Of a DNA stretch of 55,042 bases, positions 10,423 to 18,797 are shown piece by piece. The notes under the pieces were generated by a model that saw nothing but the letters and a program-made list of their open reading frames with translations, did no database searches and was not told the DNA's origin. The DNA comes from an uncultured Acidobacteriota bacterium (lineage in GTDB: Bacteria > Acidobacteriota > UBA6911 > CAINFC01), in assembly GCA_903847975.1 (NCBI GenBank), contig CAINFC010000117.1, positions 1-55,042 of the forward strand, in the 5' to 3' direction. How positions within the stretch are numbered: the first letter of the stretch is position 1; each line of letters opens with the position of its first letter. Both the position numbers and the translations under genes were made by a program.

Positions 10423-11475
10423 TCAGGTTCCAAAGACCTCTCGACAGGCCTTGACGCCTTGAAACCATCTCAATCCTTTTACCCTCGCCTGCTCAATGAC
10501 GCGCCCGGCACGGCCAAGAATTCGCCGGAATAGGCTGTCATAGTTCTCCAGTGTTTTCAGCCAGGAATCCGATTCAATTGAAAGACGGTGAAGAATCGGC
10601 TTTATCTCGAGTGGAATCGCCCCTCTTTTATCGGGGTGGAATTCACGCCCAAGAATATCCAAAACATATAAATATTCTTTCAAAGAGATACTTTGAAAGG
10701 CCCCCTTCCGCGCCTTGGTATCACTCAAAGGGCAGAGCCAGTTGGAGGAAGTCTGCATTATGGAGTCTTTCAAAGAATTCTCTGTTTCCAAGGTGGTACC
10801 TTGGGACGTGTCTTCCGTAATAGTGTCCGTGGTTCGACAAGTCGTAATGCGGTTGTAGGCAGAGGTGAACCGGCTTTGCTCGGGCGTTTGGGCTTCGCCC
10901 GCACGGATGGAATTCAAATCAACATAGACCAGGCAGGTCAGAAGAGCGGCCTCATCCAGTAAGAGCCTGCTTTTAAATCGACCTTCCCAAAAGCGCCCTT
11001 TACATTGATCCTCCCGATTCGCCAGCCTTGCAATACGCTCGTCCAGGCAGCGCATGAACCAGCTTAGATCGGTCAAACGCTTGCGAAGGAGCACTAAGCG
11101 ATCAACATTTAGAACTACAGTACGAACCATGTCCTGGGTTGGTGTCCAATCGGGTACTTCCCTGAAAACGGCCGGAGGGAAGAGACGCAACCATCTCGAA
11201 GCAACCTCATCATCGGTCATGGCGCAGGACAGATCGGGCCGAGTCCGCATTATGAGATGCAAATGATTGCTTTGCACGGCATAGCCGATTATGTCCAGGG
11301 CAAAGATCTTGCTAAGAAAAGTCAAGCGTTCCAGGATCCACTGTCGGCGATGTTCATAGTTTTTTCCGGAAATAGAATCCTGTCCACAAAGGAAGGCCCG
11401 GCGAACGCATCGGGTGGTGCAGTGGTAAGACCGAATCTGGTTTTCCTCAACAATCTGTTTTCGGGCAATAGTCAT
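10423..11475 (-). CDS. Y1/REP-associated tyrosine transposase (IS200-like)
   Basis: Single-strand DNA transposase of the Y1 HUH class (TnpA-REP/RAYT group). The N-terminus has the typical MTIARKQIVEENQ ... YHCTTRCVRRAFLCG start. The HUH motif is NHLHLIMRTRP, and the tyrosine-bearing stretch LVYVDLNSIRAGE follows the RFWEGRFKSRLLLDEAALL segment typical of this family. At 350 aa it is the long form with a C-terminal extension. A TTG at 11490 would add five residues; the ATG at 11475 is preferred. The GGGACATCCA-type repeats that start about 125 bp upstream, and again 1.5 kb downstream, are the sort of hairpin/REP substrates such enzymes act on. It appears intact. Confidence 0.9.
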   Translation of the reverse strand: MTIARKQIVEENQIRSYHCTTRCVRRAFLCGQDSISGKNYEHRRQWILERLTFLSKIFALDIIGYAVQSNHLHLIMRTRPDLSCAMTDDEVASRWLRLFPPAVFREVPDWTPTQDMVRTVVLNVDRLVLLRKRLTDLSWFMRCLDERIARLANREDQCKGRFWEGRFKSRLLLDEAALLTCLVYVDLNSIRAGEAQTPEQSRFTSAYNRITTCRTTDTITEDTSQGTTLETENSLKDSIMQTSSNWLCPLSDTKARKGAFQSISLKEYLYVLDILGREFHPDKRGAIPLEIKPILHRLSIESDSWLKTLENYDSLFRRILGRAGRVIEQARVKGLRWFQGVKACREVFGT

Positions 11476-11600
11476 AAAGAACGACCGCAAAAATACTTAA
11501 GGTTATCTTGGGTGATTTTCACCCTCATCACTAAGAACGATTCCCGATCGAGATTTACGAACAGAATAATCAGACAAGGAAAAAACATTCAGAAACAGCG

Positions 11601-11735
11601 AAAAAAATGGATGTCCCCTTTTGGGCGAAAAAATGGATGTCCCCTTTTGGGTTTGAGGGGGGGGAAGGGGAAAAAATGGATGTCCCCTTTTGTTTTTGTC
11701 CCCTTTTGTTTGTCCCCTTTTGGTCCCCTTTTGGG
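11601..11735 (-). repeat. AAAAATGGATGTCCCCTTTT array, inverse of the 8781 array
   Basis: Three full copies of AAAAATGGATGTCCCCTTTT end near 11624, 11650 and 11692. Two or three truncated TGTCCCCTTTTG units then run to about 11735. Read on the minus strand the core is GGGGACATCCATTTTT, matching the core at 8781-8938 but in the opposite orientation. The array sits just upstream of the transposase gene and ends about 20 bp before the stop codon of the PilZ gene. Confidence 0.9.
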
Positions 11736-11752
11736 GGTTGGGCTCTACAGGT

Positions 11753-12421
11753 CTACCGGTACTCGCTTATTATCTTATGTACATAAGCCCGGAAAGCGGA
11801 TTCAGCACCAGGGCTGATCTGGGTAATCCTGATACCGATACCCTGCATGGTCTCCAGCTTCCGCGCTCTCTCCTCATCCAGCTGATAGACCACTTCCCCC
11901 TCTATCGGCCAGGAGGCAGCCAGGTCCGGAATGATCAGATCCACCTTTATTTTATCCCCGGGCATATAGGGCTTGTCGGTGGCAACAAATAGCCCCCCGT
12001 GGCTAATATTTTCGGTGTATTGCTTGATAAAAGAATCGCGGTCGTAAAACCGCACTTCCAGGCGAGCATCCATGCGGGGACTGGATCGAGGTACTTTGGA
12101 TATCAAAAGACCCGAAAAATAGTCGAGATAGGCAGCAGGGGGAGAAACCAGTTGAATTCCCATGCCTTGGTTAATGACATTCGCGAGTTGCGGTGGGACC
12201 CGCAAGCCCCAGCGAATTTTCCCGGTCAAATCGATCGGATCAGAGTTGGTGGGCTTCAACCGAATCTGCAGAACACTCGGTGGCGGAAACAGCCGTGCTC
12301 CGGAGATGAAAAGCCCGCCCACCGAAAGATTGAGCGCAAATCCATGGGCGTCCGACTTCAGTGGCCCATACAGGAGCGGAATGCGGACAAACGTTCTCTG
12401 AGTTATTCTTTTGTTCGGCAT
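11753..12421 (-). CDS. Tandem double PilZ-domain protein
   Basis: Predicted cyclic-di-GMP receptor. Two PilZ domains can be seen. The first has Arg9-x3-Arg13 (QRTFVRIP) and NLSVGGLFIS at 31-40. The second, from about residue 112, has RMDARLEVRF and ENISHGGLFVATD. Both keep the RxxxR and (D/N)xSxxG binding motifs. 222 aa, no signal peptide or membrane helix, so cytosolic. An HD-GYP regulator, a likely c-di-GMP phosphodiesterase, is encoded 11 kb away, which shows the signal is in use. The output is unknown; stand-alone PilZ proteins often act on motility, secretion or polysaccharide export. Confidence 0.88.
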   Translation of the reverse strand: MPNKRITQRTFVRIPLLYGPLKSDAHGFALNLSVGGLFISGARLFPPPSVLQIRLKPTNSDPIDLTGKIRWGLRVPPQLANVINQGMGIQLVSPPAAYLDYFSGLLISKVPRSSPRMDARLEVRFYDRDSFIKQYTENISHGGLFVATDKPYMPGDKIKVDLIIPDLAASWPIEGEVVYQLDEERARKLETMQGIGIRITQISPGAESAFRAYVHKIISEYR

Positions 12422-12683
12422 AAATCAGATCCTCTGGATTTTACCCGCTCGGCCGGCTTTGCAGCAAAAGGAATTTGGGCAAGGCCCAGAGGTACCTTTT
12501 AAATTGATTGATTCCCTGTCGTCCCACTTGCCGGCACAAGGATCCAATGTGGGATTACCCTACACGGCATGTCGGATTTTCCAACACCCTACCCCCTTCC
12601 ACGACCGACTATTAATACCCGACGCTTTCTGATATTTCATATATGTCATTGATAGTAAACAAGTTGCCAACATTATACTTTCT

Positions 12684-12700
12684 TTGGATCTTGATTTGCA
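12684..12700 (+). promoter_or_regulatory. Sigma-54 (-24/-12) promoter candidate of the redox operon
   Basis: TTGGATC-N5-TTGCA fits the sigma-54 consensus: GG at 12686-12687, exactly ten bases, then GC at 12698-12699, with TTGC complete at -12. A start near 12711 would leave a leader of about 46 bases before the first gene at 12757. The rest of the 335-bp gap (12422-12756) is AT-rich and has no gene. The activator gene of the NtrC family at 19704-21062 is the obvious partner. No clear activator binding palindrome was identified. Confidence 0.55.
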
Positions 12701-12756
12701 CTAGGAATGACTGTGAAAGCGATATGGATCCAAGATAACGAAAACGGAGAGAAGGT

Positions 12757-12972
12757 ATGAACCTATCAGAAACCCTTTGGCTGCAGGGAATCAATTTTAT
12801 TCTGGCCTTGGTAGTTCTGGTCTGCTGCGGCGCTCTGGGAGTGCTGCTGGCCCATAGGATCGACCAGTCAAGTCTTAAATTCAGCCGGCGGCGAACCGGC
12901 GCGGACCTCCATACCCTGACCGTGGATGACCTGGGCGTCACAATGGCGGACGGCGGAGAAAAGAGGGATTGA
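12757..12972 (+). CDS. Small single-helix membrane protein, first gene of the redox operon
   Basis: A 71-aa protein with one membrane helix (about residues 12-32: INFILALVVLVCCGALGVLL) and a short basic-then-polar tail. The tail ends VDDLGVTMADGGEKRD. This resembles TDGVGMSLADGGEL near the end of the last protein of the operon (18798-19637), so the two may share a binding or assembly motif. Purine-rich GGAGAGAAGGT precedes the ATG directly. The stop is followed 3 bp later by the next start, so translation is probably coupled. No known family is recognised; it is most likely a small subunit of the complex. Confidence 0.75.
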   Translation: MNLSETLWLQGINFILALVVLVCCGALGVLLAHRIDQSSLKFSRRRTGADLHTLTVDDLGVTMADGGEKRD

Positions 12973-12975
12973 CTT

Positions 12976-13944
12976 ATGAGGTGCCCGTTTTTCCGTGAAG
13001 CCCAGGTCAAATACTGCCGGGCTTTTCCTTTTCGAAAGATGATCGTCCGCCGTCCCGGGCAGGCGGAAAATGAACGCTGCCTGTCTCCCGACTATATCCA
13101 TTGCCCGGCAGCCAGGCAGCACCAGGAGGAACGGCCCGACAGGAACCATTGCCCCTTTCTCCACGAATCCCTGGCACAGTACTGCGCCGCAGCCCCGGTA
13201 ACCAAATATATTCCTTACTCCGAACCGATTACCACCCCTTGCGGCACGGAAAAGCACAAGTATTGTCAGATTTACCTGTCCATGGCCAATCCCAGGCTGG
13301 GGAGCCACAATAATTCCGGCGCCCCGGATGACTCCGATTTCGACTCTCACACACGGGAGCACCTGGCGGGCAACGTGCGGGTGCGTGACTGGCTGTACTA
13401 TGCCCCGAACCACATGTGGCTGGATGTAAACGAGGACGGCTGCGCGTACATCGGTGTGGACGCCCTCCTTTCGAGCGTCATCGGCAAGGTCGACCGCCTG
13501 TCTTTCATCACAACCGGCGGACGGTGCCGGCCGGCTGTGGTCTTCAGCGTGAATGGGGTCGACCTGCAGATGGTTTTCCCCAGGGAAATTCAAGTCACCC
13601 AACCCAACATTTACCTGAGGACCAATCCGAGCCGTATTTTTTCCGACCCTTACACGCTGGGGTGGCTTTTTGAAGGTCGCGAAATTCAAAGGGAATCCGC
13701 GCCGACCTCCTCCCCGATCTTTTCCGGATTGAAAACCGGCTCCTCCTCGGTAGCCTGGATGCGCTCGGAAGTGGAGCGGCTCAGCCAGTCGGTGCATCAC
13801 CTGTCTCATCGGCCCGATGCCCAGGGAATACAACGGATGGCAGACGGCGGCGGCGTTCATCCCGGTCTGATCTGGCACCTGGACCGGGATGAAATCCTGC
13901 GGCTGTTTCTCGACTTTTTCTCGCCCCTGGCGAGCTGGAGATAA
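12976..13944 (+). CDS. Cys-rich protein with a lipoyl-less glycine-cleavage-H-like domain
   Basis: 322-aa soluble protein. Residues 1-100 hold a duplicated four-cysteine unit: C3-x10-C14-x20-C35-x7-C43 and C59-x10-C70-x18-C89-x7-C97, each opening CPF and containing YC-x-A-x-P. Four cysteines per unit suggest an Fe-S cluster or zinc site. Residues about 135-240 resemble GcvH (WLYYAPNHMWLDVNEDGCAY, then VVFSVNGVDLQMVFPREIQV), but the lysine that carries lipoate in GcvH is not present. No signal peptide, so a cytoplasmic or cytoplasm-facing partner of the membrane complex is likely. It lies between the small membrane protein and the cytochrome gene. The role is unknown. Confidence 0.8.
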   Translation: MRCPFFREAQVKYCRAFPFRKMIVRRPGQAENERCLSPDYIHCPAARQHQEERPDRNHCPFLHESLAQYCAAAPVTKYIPYSEPITTPCGTEKHKYCQIYLSMANPRLGSHNNSGAPDDSDFDSHTREHLAGNVRVRDWLYYAPNHMWLDVNEDGCAYIGVDALLSSVIGKVDRLSFITTGGRCRPAVVFSVNGVDLQMVFPREIQVTQPNIYLRTNPSRIFSDPYTLGWLFEGREIQRESAPTSSPIFSGLKTGSSSVAWMRSEVERLSQSVHHLSHRPDAQGIQRMADGGGVHPGLIWHLDRDEILRLFLDFFSPLASWR

Positions 13945-13948
13945 TCCC

Positions 13949-14536
13949 TTGAAATACAAAGGTCTTTTTCTTTTCCTGTCCGGCGCCGGAATAGCGCTGG
14001 TCCTCGGCTGGGTGGTTTTTCCGCTGGCGCTTTACCGGACCGAACCCCAGCCTCTCTCCTTCAGCCACAAGGCTCATACGGGTCAACCTGCCTCCATGAG
14101 CTGCGATTCCTGCCACGAATTCGCGGAGGATGGGCGTTTCCTGGGCATTCCAGTGGTGGACCAATGCGCGGTCTGCCATGCGGAACCGGTCGGTAAGACC
14201 GCCGGGGAAAAGCGTTTGGTGGAGGAGTTCGTCAAACCAAAACGCGAAATTCCCTGGAAAGTATATTCGCGCCAGCCCGATAACGCCTGGTTCTCCCACA
14301 CCACACACGTAAAAAAGGGCGCGCTGAAATGCGAAGAGTGCCACGGGGACCACGGGCAGAGTGAATCGCTGCGACCGTATCAGGTCAATCGCATCAGCGG
14401 ATACAGCCGGGACATCTGGGGCCCCAACATTTCCGGCATCCCCTCCCAACCCCGGCTGGATATGAAAATGGATCGTTGCCTGGGGTGCCACGCGGAAAAA
14501 AATATGTCTCAAGGCTGCATCAGCTGTCACAAGTGA
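13949..14536 (+). CDS. Membrane-anchored pentaheme c-type cytochrome (c3/c7 type)
   Basis: Periplasmic electron carrier with five CXXCH heme sites at residues 52-56, 73-77, 128-132, 177-181 and 190-194. Extra His (FSHKAHTG, WFSHTTH) provide distal ligands as in class III cytochromes. An uncleaved N-terminal helix (about 6-28) anchors it. The start is TTG 13949, four bases after the previous stop, with GGAG upstream; a longer frame from 13889 would overlap the preceding gene. 195 aa. As in Qrc and related CISM complexes, a multiheme subunit precedes the molybdopterin-family, ferredoxin and NrfD subunits. It probably passes electrons between periplasmic carriers and the complex. Confidence 0.92.
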   Translation: MKYKGLFLFLSGAGIALVLGWVVFPLALYRTEPQPLSFSHKAHTGQPASMSCDSCHEFAEDGRFLGIPVVDQCAVCHAEPVGKTAGEKRLVEEFVKPKREIPWKVYSRQPDNAWFSHTTHVKKGALKCEECHGDHGQSESLRPYQVNRISGYSRDIWGPNISGIPSQPRLDMKMDRCLGCHAEKNMSQGCISCHK

Positions 14537-14546
14537 GAACGGAACT

Positions 14547-16703
14547 ATGTCAAACCGGATAACACGAAGAAATTTGTTTCAACTGGCCGGCGGTTCGGCA
14601 CTCGGAATGCTGCTGTCGCCTGTGCCATGGAAGCTCCTGGACGATTCCGCCATATGGACCCAGAACTGGTCCTTGACGCCCAAGCTGCCCCGCGGACCGA
14701 TCAGCATCCGCAATTCGCACTGCACCCTCTGCCCGGGCGGCTGCGGCATCGCCGCCCGATGCGTCGGTGGCCACCCCTACGGCTTGCGCGGTACCGGCCA
14801 GCATCCGGTCAACAGCGGATTCCTTTGCGCCGTCGGCCTGGCCGGGCATCATTACGCCTATCACCCGCTGCGCATCGACGCTCCCTGCCGCTTCACCGGC
14901 CGCGAGGAGGATTCGCGGCTGATTCCCGCCTCCCTGGAGGCGCTGCTGTCCGAAATGAGCGGAAGCAGGAACAGCACCGGCGGAAGTCGTCCCGGCGGAA
15001 GCATCGCCATCCTTGATTCCCGTCCCGGACGCTCGGTTTCACAGGCCTACCAGGAAATGCTGAGCCGCATTCCCGGCAGCGTCTACCTTACTCCGCCCTC
15101 GAACGAGGAATCCACGCTGGAGGAAATACGGCAGATCTCGGGAGTGGACGGCTGGGGTTTCGATTTCGAAAACACCCACACGATTCTCTCCTTCGGCGCC
15201 CCGCTTCTCGACGGCTGGGGCACCCCGGGAAGAATCGCCCGGCGTTTCTTCCACCGCTCTCCCAAAGAGCTGATCCTCATCCAGGCGGAAAGCTACCGGT
15301 CGCGCACCGCCGTGCAGGCCAGCCGCTGGCTGGCTCTCCGCCCGGGAACAGAGGCCGTTCTGGCCATGGCTCTGGCACAGGTCCTCCTGCAGGACGGGCT
15401 CTGCCCGACGGACATTCCTGTCCGGGTTGCCGACTGGCAGGAATTCAAGGAACTGGCTTTCCGCCTGCCGATAGCCGCCGCCGCGGAAAAGACCGGGCTC
15501 CCGGTGAGCGCCATCGTGGAAGTCGCTCACGCTCTGGCGGGTTCGAGCTCCATCGTATTGGGAGGATGCGATCCGGGGGGTGGTCCCCTGGACCGGACCG
15601 CCAGCCGGGCCATCGCCTGCCTGAACATCCTGCTGGGAAATATCGACCAGCCGGGAGGTATCATTTCCCGCCGTGAAGCGCCGGGAGTTGGGCTCCATTC
15701 GCCCCGCGGCCTGCCGCTGTCGGATGTGGCCGACCATTCCATTCGCTGGATGATTATCGATTCCGCGGCATCCGGGTATTCATTCCCGCTCTCCCTGCTG
15801 CAGCATAAGCTGATGCATGACAAGGGCCGGATCGTGTGCCTTTCCCCATATATGACACCCATTGCCGCCTATGCCGACTATATTATTCCCACCCCGGCTC
15901 ACCTGGAATCGCTGGAAGAGGTGGGTACTCCGCCGGGCGCGCCGGCCTCCTCCTGGGGACTGTCCGCTCCCCTTCTGCCCCGGACGGCGCAATCGGTCGA
16001 TCCTCTCGACCTGATTCCAAAAATGTCCGAGGCGCTCGGATTTCCAGGCGGCCCGAATACCTCCAGACAGGAATTGCTGAAACAGAGAGCGGCGGCCATC
16101 ATGGCCGCCAGGCAGGGAACCGTCTTCCACCCTGGAAAAGGCGCAGCGGTCAAAGTCAGCACACGGACCGGAACCGGGGACTTTTGGAATCTGCTCCTGG
16201 AAGGAGGCTGCTGGGTGGATGATCCCACCCCGCCGCGACCCGCGACCCGCTTCACGATGCTCGGCAAAGAACAGCCCTGGCGGGAGCGGCTTACGGCCCG
16301 GTTGGAGCAGCCCGGTCCTTCGCCGGACCAGCTGGTGCTGATGCCCGTGGGATGGAAAAATGCCACCAGCAGCGGGTCGGTTCCTCCGATGATCAGCAAG
16401 CTGTTTCAGGAGTCCGATTGCCGCAGCCTGGCGGGCACAGTTCTGGCCCACCCGGACACGGCCGCATCGGCGGGAATCTCCTCCGAAGGTAAGGTGCGCC
16501 TGCAAACCCGCAGCGGGGAGATGGAAGCCGATCTCAAACTGGATCCCGCACTCATGCCAGGCGTACTGCACGGCGCTGTAGGCCCCTGTGTCAACCAGGC
16601 GCAGACCTTGCGGCAGGCACCGGCGGAAGGCCTGCTGGCCCTTTGCCCGGTAGAGGAGGACGGCTCCTGGAGAATCACCCCCGCCCAAATGAAGAAAGCA
16701 TAA
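14547..16703 (+). CDS. Molybdopterin-oxidoreductase-family catalytic-like subunit, Tat-exported
   Basis: 718-aa CISM A-subunit of the DMSO-reductase superfamily. Tat signal ITRRNLFQLAGG at 5-16. Four cysteines for a 4Fe-4S cluster are at C59-x2-C62-x3-C66 and C94 (HCTLCPGGCG, GFLCAVG). Later segments typical of the fold are visible (GGCDPGGGPLDRTASRA, NILLGNIDQPGG, YADYIIPTPAHLESLE). I could not find an obvious Cys/Ser/Sec molybdenum ligand in the expected region, so it may be a non-catalytic electron-transfer version as in QrcB or ActB; this needs alignment. The next gene starts 4 bp downstream. The substrate, if any, is unknown. Confidence 0.9.
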   Translation: MSNRITRRNLFQLAGGSALGMLLSPVPWKLLDDSAIWTQNWSLTPKLPRGPISIRNSHCTLCPGGCGIAARCVGGHPYGLRGTGQHPVNSGFLCAVGLAGHHYAYHPLRIDAPCRFTGREEDSRLIPASLEALLSEMSGSRNSTGGSRPGGSIAILDSRPGRSVSQAYQEMLSRIPGSVYLTPPSNEESTLEEIRQISGVDGWGFDFENTHTILSFGAPLLDGWGTPGRIARRFFHRSPKELILIQAESYRSRTAVQASRWLALRPGTEAVLAMALAQVLLQDGLCPTDIPVRVADWQEFKELAFRLPIAAAAEKTGLPVSAIVEVAHALAGSSSIVLGGCDPGGGPLDRTASRAIACLNILLGNIDQPGGIISRREAPGVGLHSPRGLPLSDVADHSIRWMIIDSAASGYSFPLSLLQHKLMHDKGRIVCLSPYMTPIAAYADYIIPTPAHLESLEEVGTPPGAPASSWGLSAPLLPRTAQSVDPLDLIPKMSEALGFPGGPNTSRQELLKQRAAAIMAARQGTVFHPGKGAAVKVSTRTGTGDFWNLLLEGGCWVDDPTPPRPATRFTMLGKEQPWRERLTARLEQPGPSPDQLVLMPVGWKNATSSGSVPPMISKLFQESDCRSLAGTVLAHPDTAASAGISSEGKVRLQTRSGEMEADLKLDPALMPGVLHGAVGPCVNQAQTLRQAPAEGLLALCPVEEDGSWRITPAQMKKA

Positions 16704-16707
16704 TCCC

Positions 16708-17484
16708 ATGAGCAATATGGAACAGAAAAACAAAGCCCGATATGGAATGGTGGTTGACCTGGATCGCTGCACGGGGTGCGGAAACTGCATGATGGCCTGT
16801 GCCGTGGAAAACAACCTGGCTCCCGCCGAAAAAAAGGCGAATGACCGCACCGGCATTACCTGGATGCGGGTATACGCCATGAACAACGGCAAGGCGTTCC
16901 CGGCGGCCGAAACGGTCTTCGTGCCAATGGCATGCCAGCAGTGCGACAAGGAAACTCCCTGCATCGCCGTCTGCCCGCAAAATGCTGTCGATCGCGACCC
17001 GGGCAGCGGAATCGTGGGCCAGGTGCCGCAGCGCTGCCTGGGGTGCCGCTACTGCATGACCGCCTGCCCCTACCATGCCCGCTACTTCAACTGGTCGGAT
17101 CCCTCCTGGCCCGCGGGAATGGAGAAAGCCCTCAATCCGGACGTGGCTCCGCGGATGCGCGGCGTGGCGGAAAAATGCAATTTCTGCCACGGCCGATGGC
17201 ACGCCGCCCGGGCCCGGGCTGCCGCCCAGGGCCGGAGCGAGCCGGACCCCGCCGACTATATCCCCGCCTGCGTGGAGAGCTGCCCCTCCCGGGCGATCCT
17301 CTTCGGAAACCTGGACGATGCCGGCAGCGAAGTAGCCAAGGCCTGCCAGGAAGGAAACTGCTTCCGCTTCCTGGCGCGGCTGGACACCGAATCCAAAGTC
17401 TATTATCGCTCTGCCAAGCCCTGGGTCAGGGAAATGGCCGAGGGGAACAGAATGCCTTCCGGAAAGGATGGAAACCTGTCATGA
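16708..17484 (+). CDS. Four-cluster ferredoxin subunit (PsrB/DmsB/QrcC type)
   Basis: Electron-transfer subunit with four cysteine groups for 4Fe-4S clusters. The first is C21-x2-C24-x2-C27-x3-C31 (RCTGCGNCMMAC). The others are CQQCDKETPCIAVCP, CLGCRYCMTACPY, and CNFC with the later ACVESCPS. 258 aa, no own signal; in this family it is carried across with the Tat-exported A subunit. It would wire the molybdopterin-family subunit to the NrfD-like membrane subunit and the cytochrome. Its stop overlaps the start of the next gene (ATGA), showing translational coupling. Confidence 0.94.
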   Translation: MSNMEQKNKARYGMVVDLDRCTGCGNCMMACAVENNLAPAEKKANDRTGITWMRVYAMNNGKAFPAAETVFVPMACQQCDKETPCIAVCPQNAVDRDPGSGIVGQVPQRCLGCRYCMTACPYHARYFNWSDPSWPAGMEKALNPDVAPRMRGVAEKCNFCHGRWHAARARAAAQGRSEPDPADYIPACVESCPSRAILFGNLDDAGSEVAKACQEGNCFRFLARLDTESKVYYRSAKPWVREMAEGNRMPSGKDGNLS

Positions 17485-18785
17485 TCGAACAGACATTGCC
17501 GCGACTCCCCGTGGAATCCGCACCGGCGCATACCATCCGGGACTGGAAAGCCATGGAAAAAAAATGGATCCCCAGAGGTCTGCCGCGCTGCTCCCCGGGC
17601 CGGTTCTACGCCTGGCTGGCGCCCTGGCTTCTCCTCTTGGCAATCGGAGCGTATGCCATGTACCTGTGCTTTGCCGAAGGGCTGCAGCACACCAACATGG
17701 ACAACCGCTTTGCTTTCGGATTGTGGATCTACCTGGACCTGACCGTCATCGCCCTGGGAGCCGGGGCCTTTTTTACCGGTTTTCTTTTTTACATCCTTCG
17801 CTGGAAGGAGATGACCGCCGTCATCAACGCCGCGGTGGTCCTGGGTTTCATCTGCTACAGCAGCGCCATCGCCATCCTGCTGGTGGATATCGGCCAGCCG
17901 CTGCGCGCCTGGTTTACCTTCTGGCATCCCAATGTGCACTCCATGCTGACCGAGGTGACGTTCTGTCTGTCCTGTTACCTGACCGTGCTGGCCATTGAGT
18001 ACCTCCCGGTGCTGCTGAAAAACCGCAAGCTCCGCCAGGTCCCCCTTTTCCTGGTGTTCGAGTATGAACTCCACCGGGTTATGCCGGTTCTGGCGGGCGT
18101 AGGGACGTTTCTATCCTTTTTCCACCAGGGATCCCTGGGCGGGCTATACGGCGTGTTGCACGGGCGGCCTTTCGCCTTCCGGGAAGCGCTCGGGATCTGG
18201 CCCACCACCTTTTTCCTGTTCATCCTTTCGGCGGCCGCCGCCGGCCCCAGCTTCGTGCTGCTGATGGCCCGACTCACCCAGTTCCTGAGCCGCAAGCAGC
18301 TGGTCCGTGCCGAGGTGTTTGCGCAGCTGGGAAAAGTTTCCGGAACGCTGCTGCTGTTTTACGTCCTGCTGAAAACGCTGGATACCATGCTCTGGATCAA
18401 CCGCATTTACCCCCAGACCGGATTCTCCCCCTATTCCTTTTACGCCGAGCCGTCGTTCGGCACCTGGGTTCTGCTGCTGGAAATCATCGGCCTGGGACTG
18501 GTCCCGGCCCTTTTCCTGGTGAACCCGCGCATGCGGGAAAAACCGTGGGTGCTCACGCTGATGGCTTTCCTGGCGTGCAGCGGAGTCGCCTTCAACCGTT
18601 TTGTAATGACCGTCCAGACCCTGGCGCTGCCGACGCTGCCCTTTGACCGCTTTCTCCGCTATGTCCCCAGCTGGCAGGAAGTGGCGGCCTTCCTGGCGGT
18701 GCTGGCCTACGGCGTGCTTTTGTACTCCTTTTCTTTTCGTTATGCCACCCTGTTCCCTCAGGAGAGGGATCTTCGTAATCAATAA
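17481..18785 (+). CDS. NrfD/PsrC/QrcD-like quinone-interacting membrane subunit
   Basis: 434-aa polytopic membrane protein of the NrfD family, with about nine or ten hydrophobic helices after a cytoplasmic N-terminal arm of some 45 residues. Typical parts are FGLWIYLDLTVIALGAGAFF, GFICYSSAIAILLVDIGQP and FLSFFHQGSLGGLYG. In this family the subunit binds menaquinol/menaquinone and couples its redox to the Fe-S partner. The start at 17481 overlaps the previous stop by 4 bp; a longer frame from 16932 is an artefact inside the ferredoxin gene. The direction of electron flow (quinone reduction or quinol oxidation) cannot be told. Confidence 0.93.
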   Translation: MIEQTLPRLPVESAPAHTIRDWKAMEKKWIPRGLPRCSPGRFYAWLAPWLLLLAIGAYAMYLCFAEGLQHTNMDNRFAFGLWIYLDLTVIALGAGAFFTGFLFYILRWKEMTAVINAAVVLGFICYSSAIAILLVDIGQPLRAWFTFWHPNVHSMLTEVTFCLSCYLTVLAIEYLPVLLKNRKLRQVPLFLVFEYELHRVMPVLAGVGTFLSFFHQGSLGGLYGVLHGRPFAFREALGIWPTTFFLFILSAAAAGPSFVLLMARLTQFLSRKQLVRAEVFAQLGKVSGTLLLFYVLLKTLDTMLWINRIYPQTGFSPYSFYAEPSFGTWVLLLEIIGLGLVPALFLVNPRMREKPWVLTLMAFLACSGVAFNRFVMTVQTLALPTLPFDRFLRYVPSWQEVAAFLAVLAYGVLLYSFSFRYATLFPQERDLRNQ

Positions 18786-18797
18786 GAAAGGTCACTT

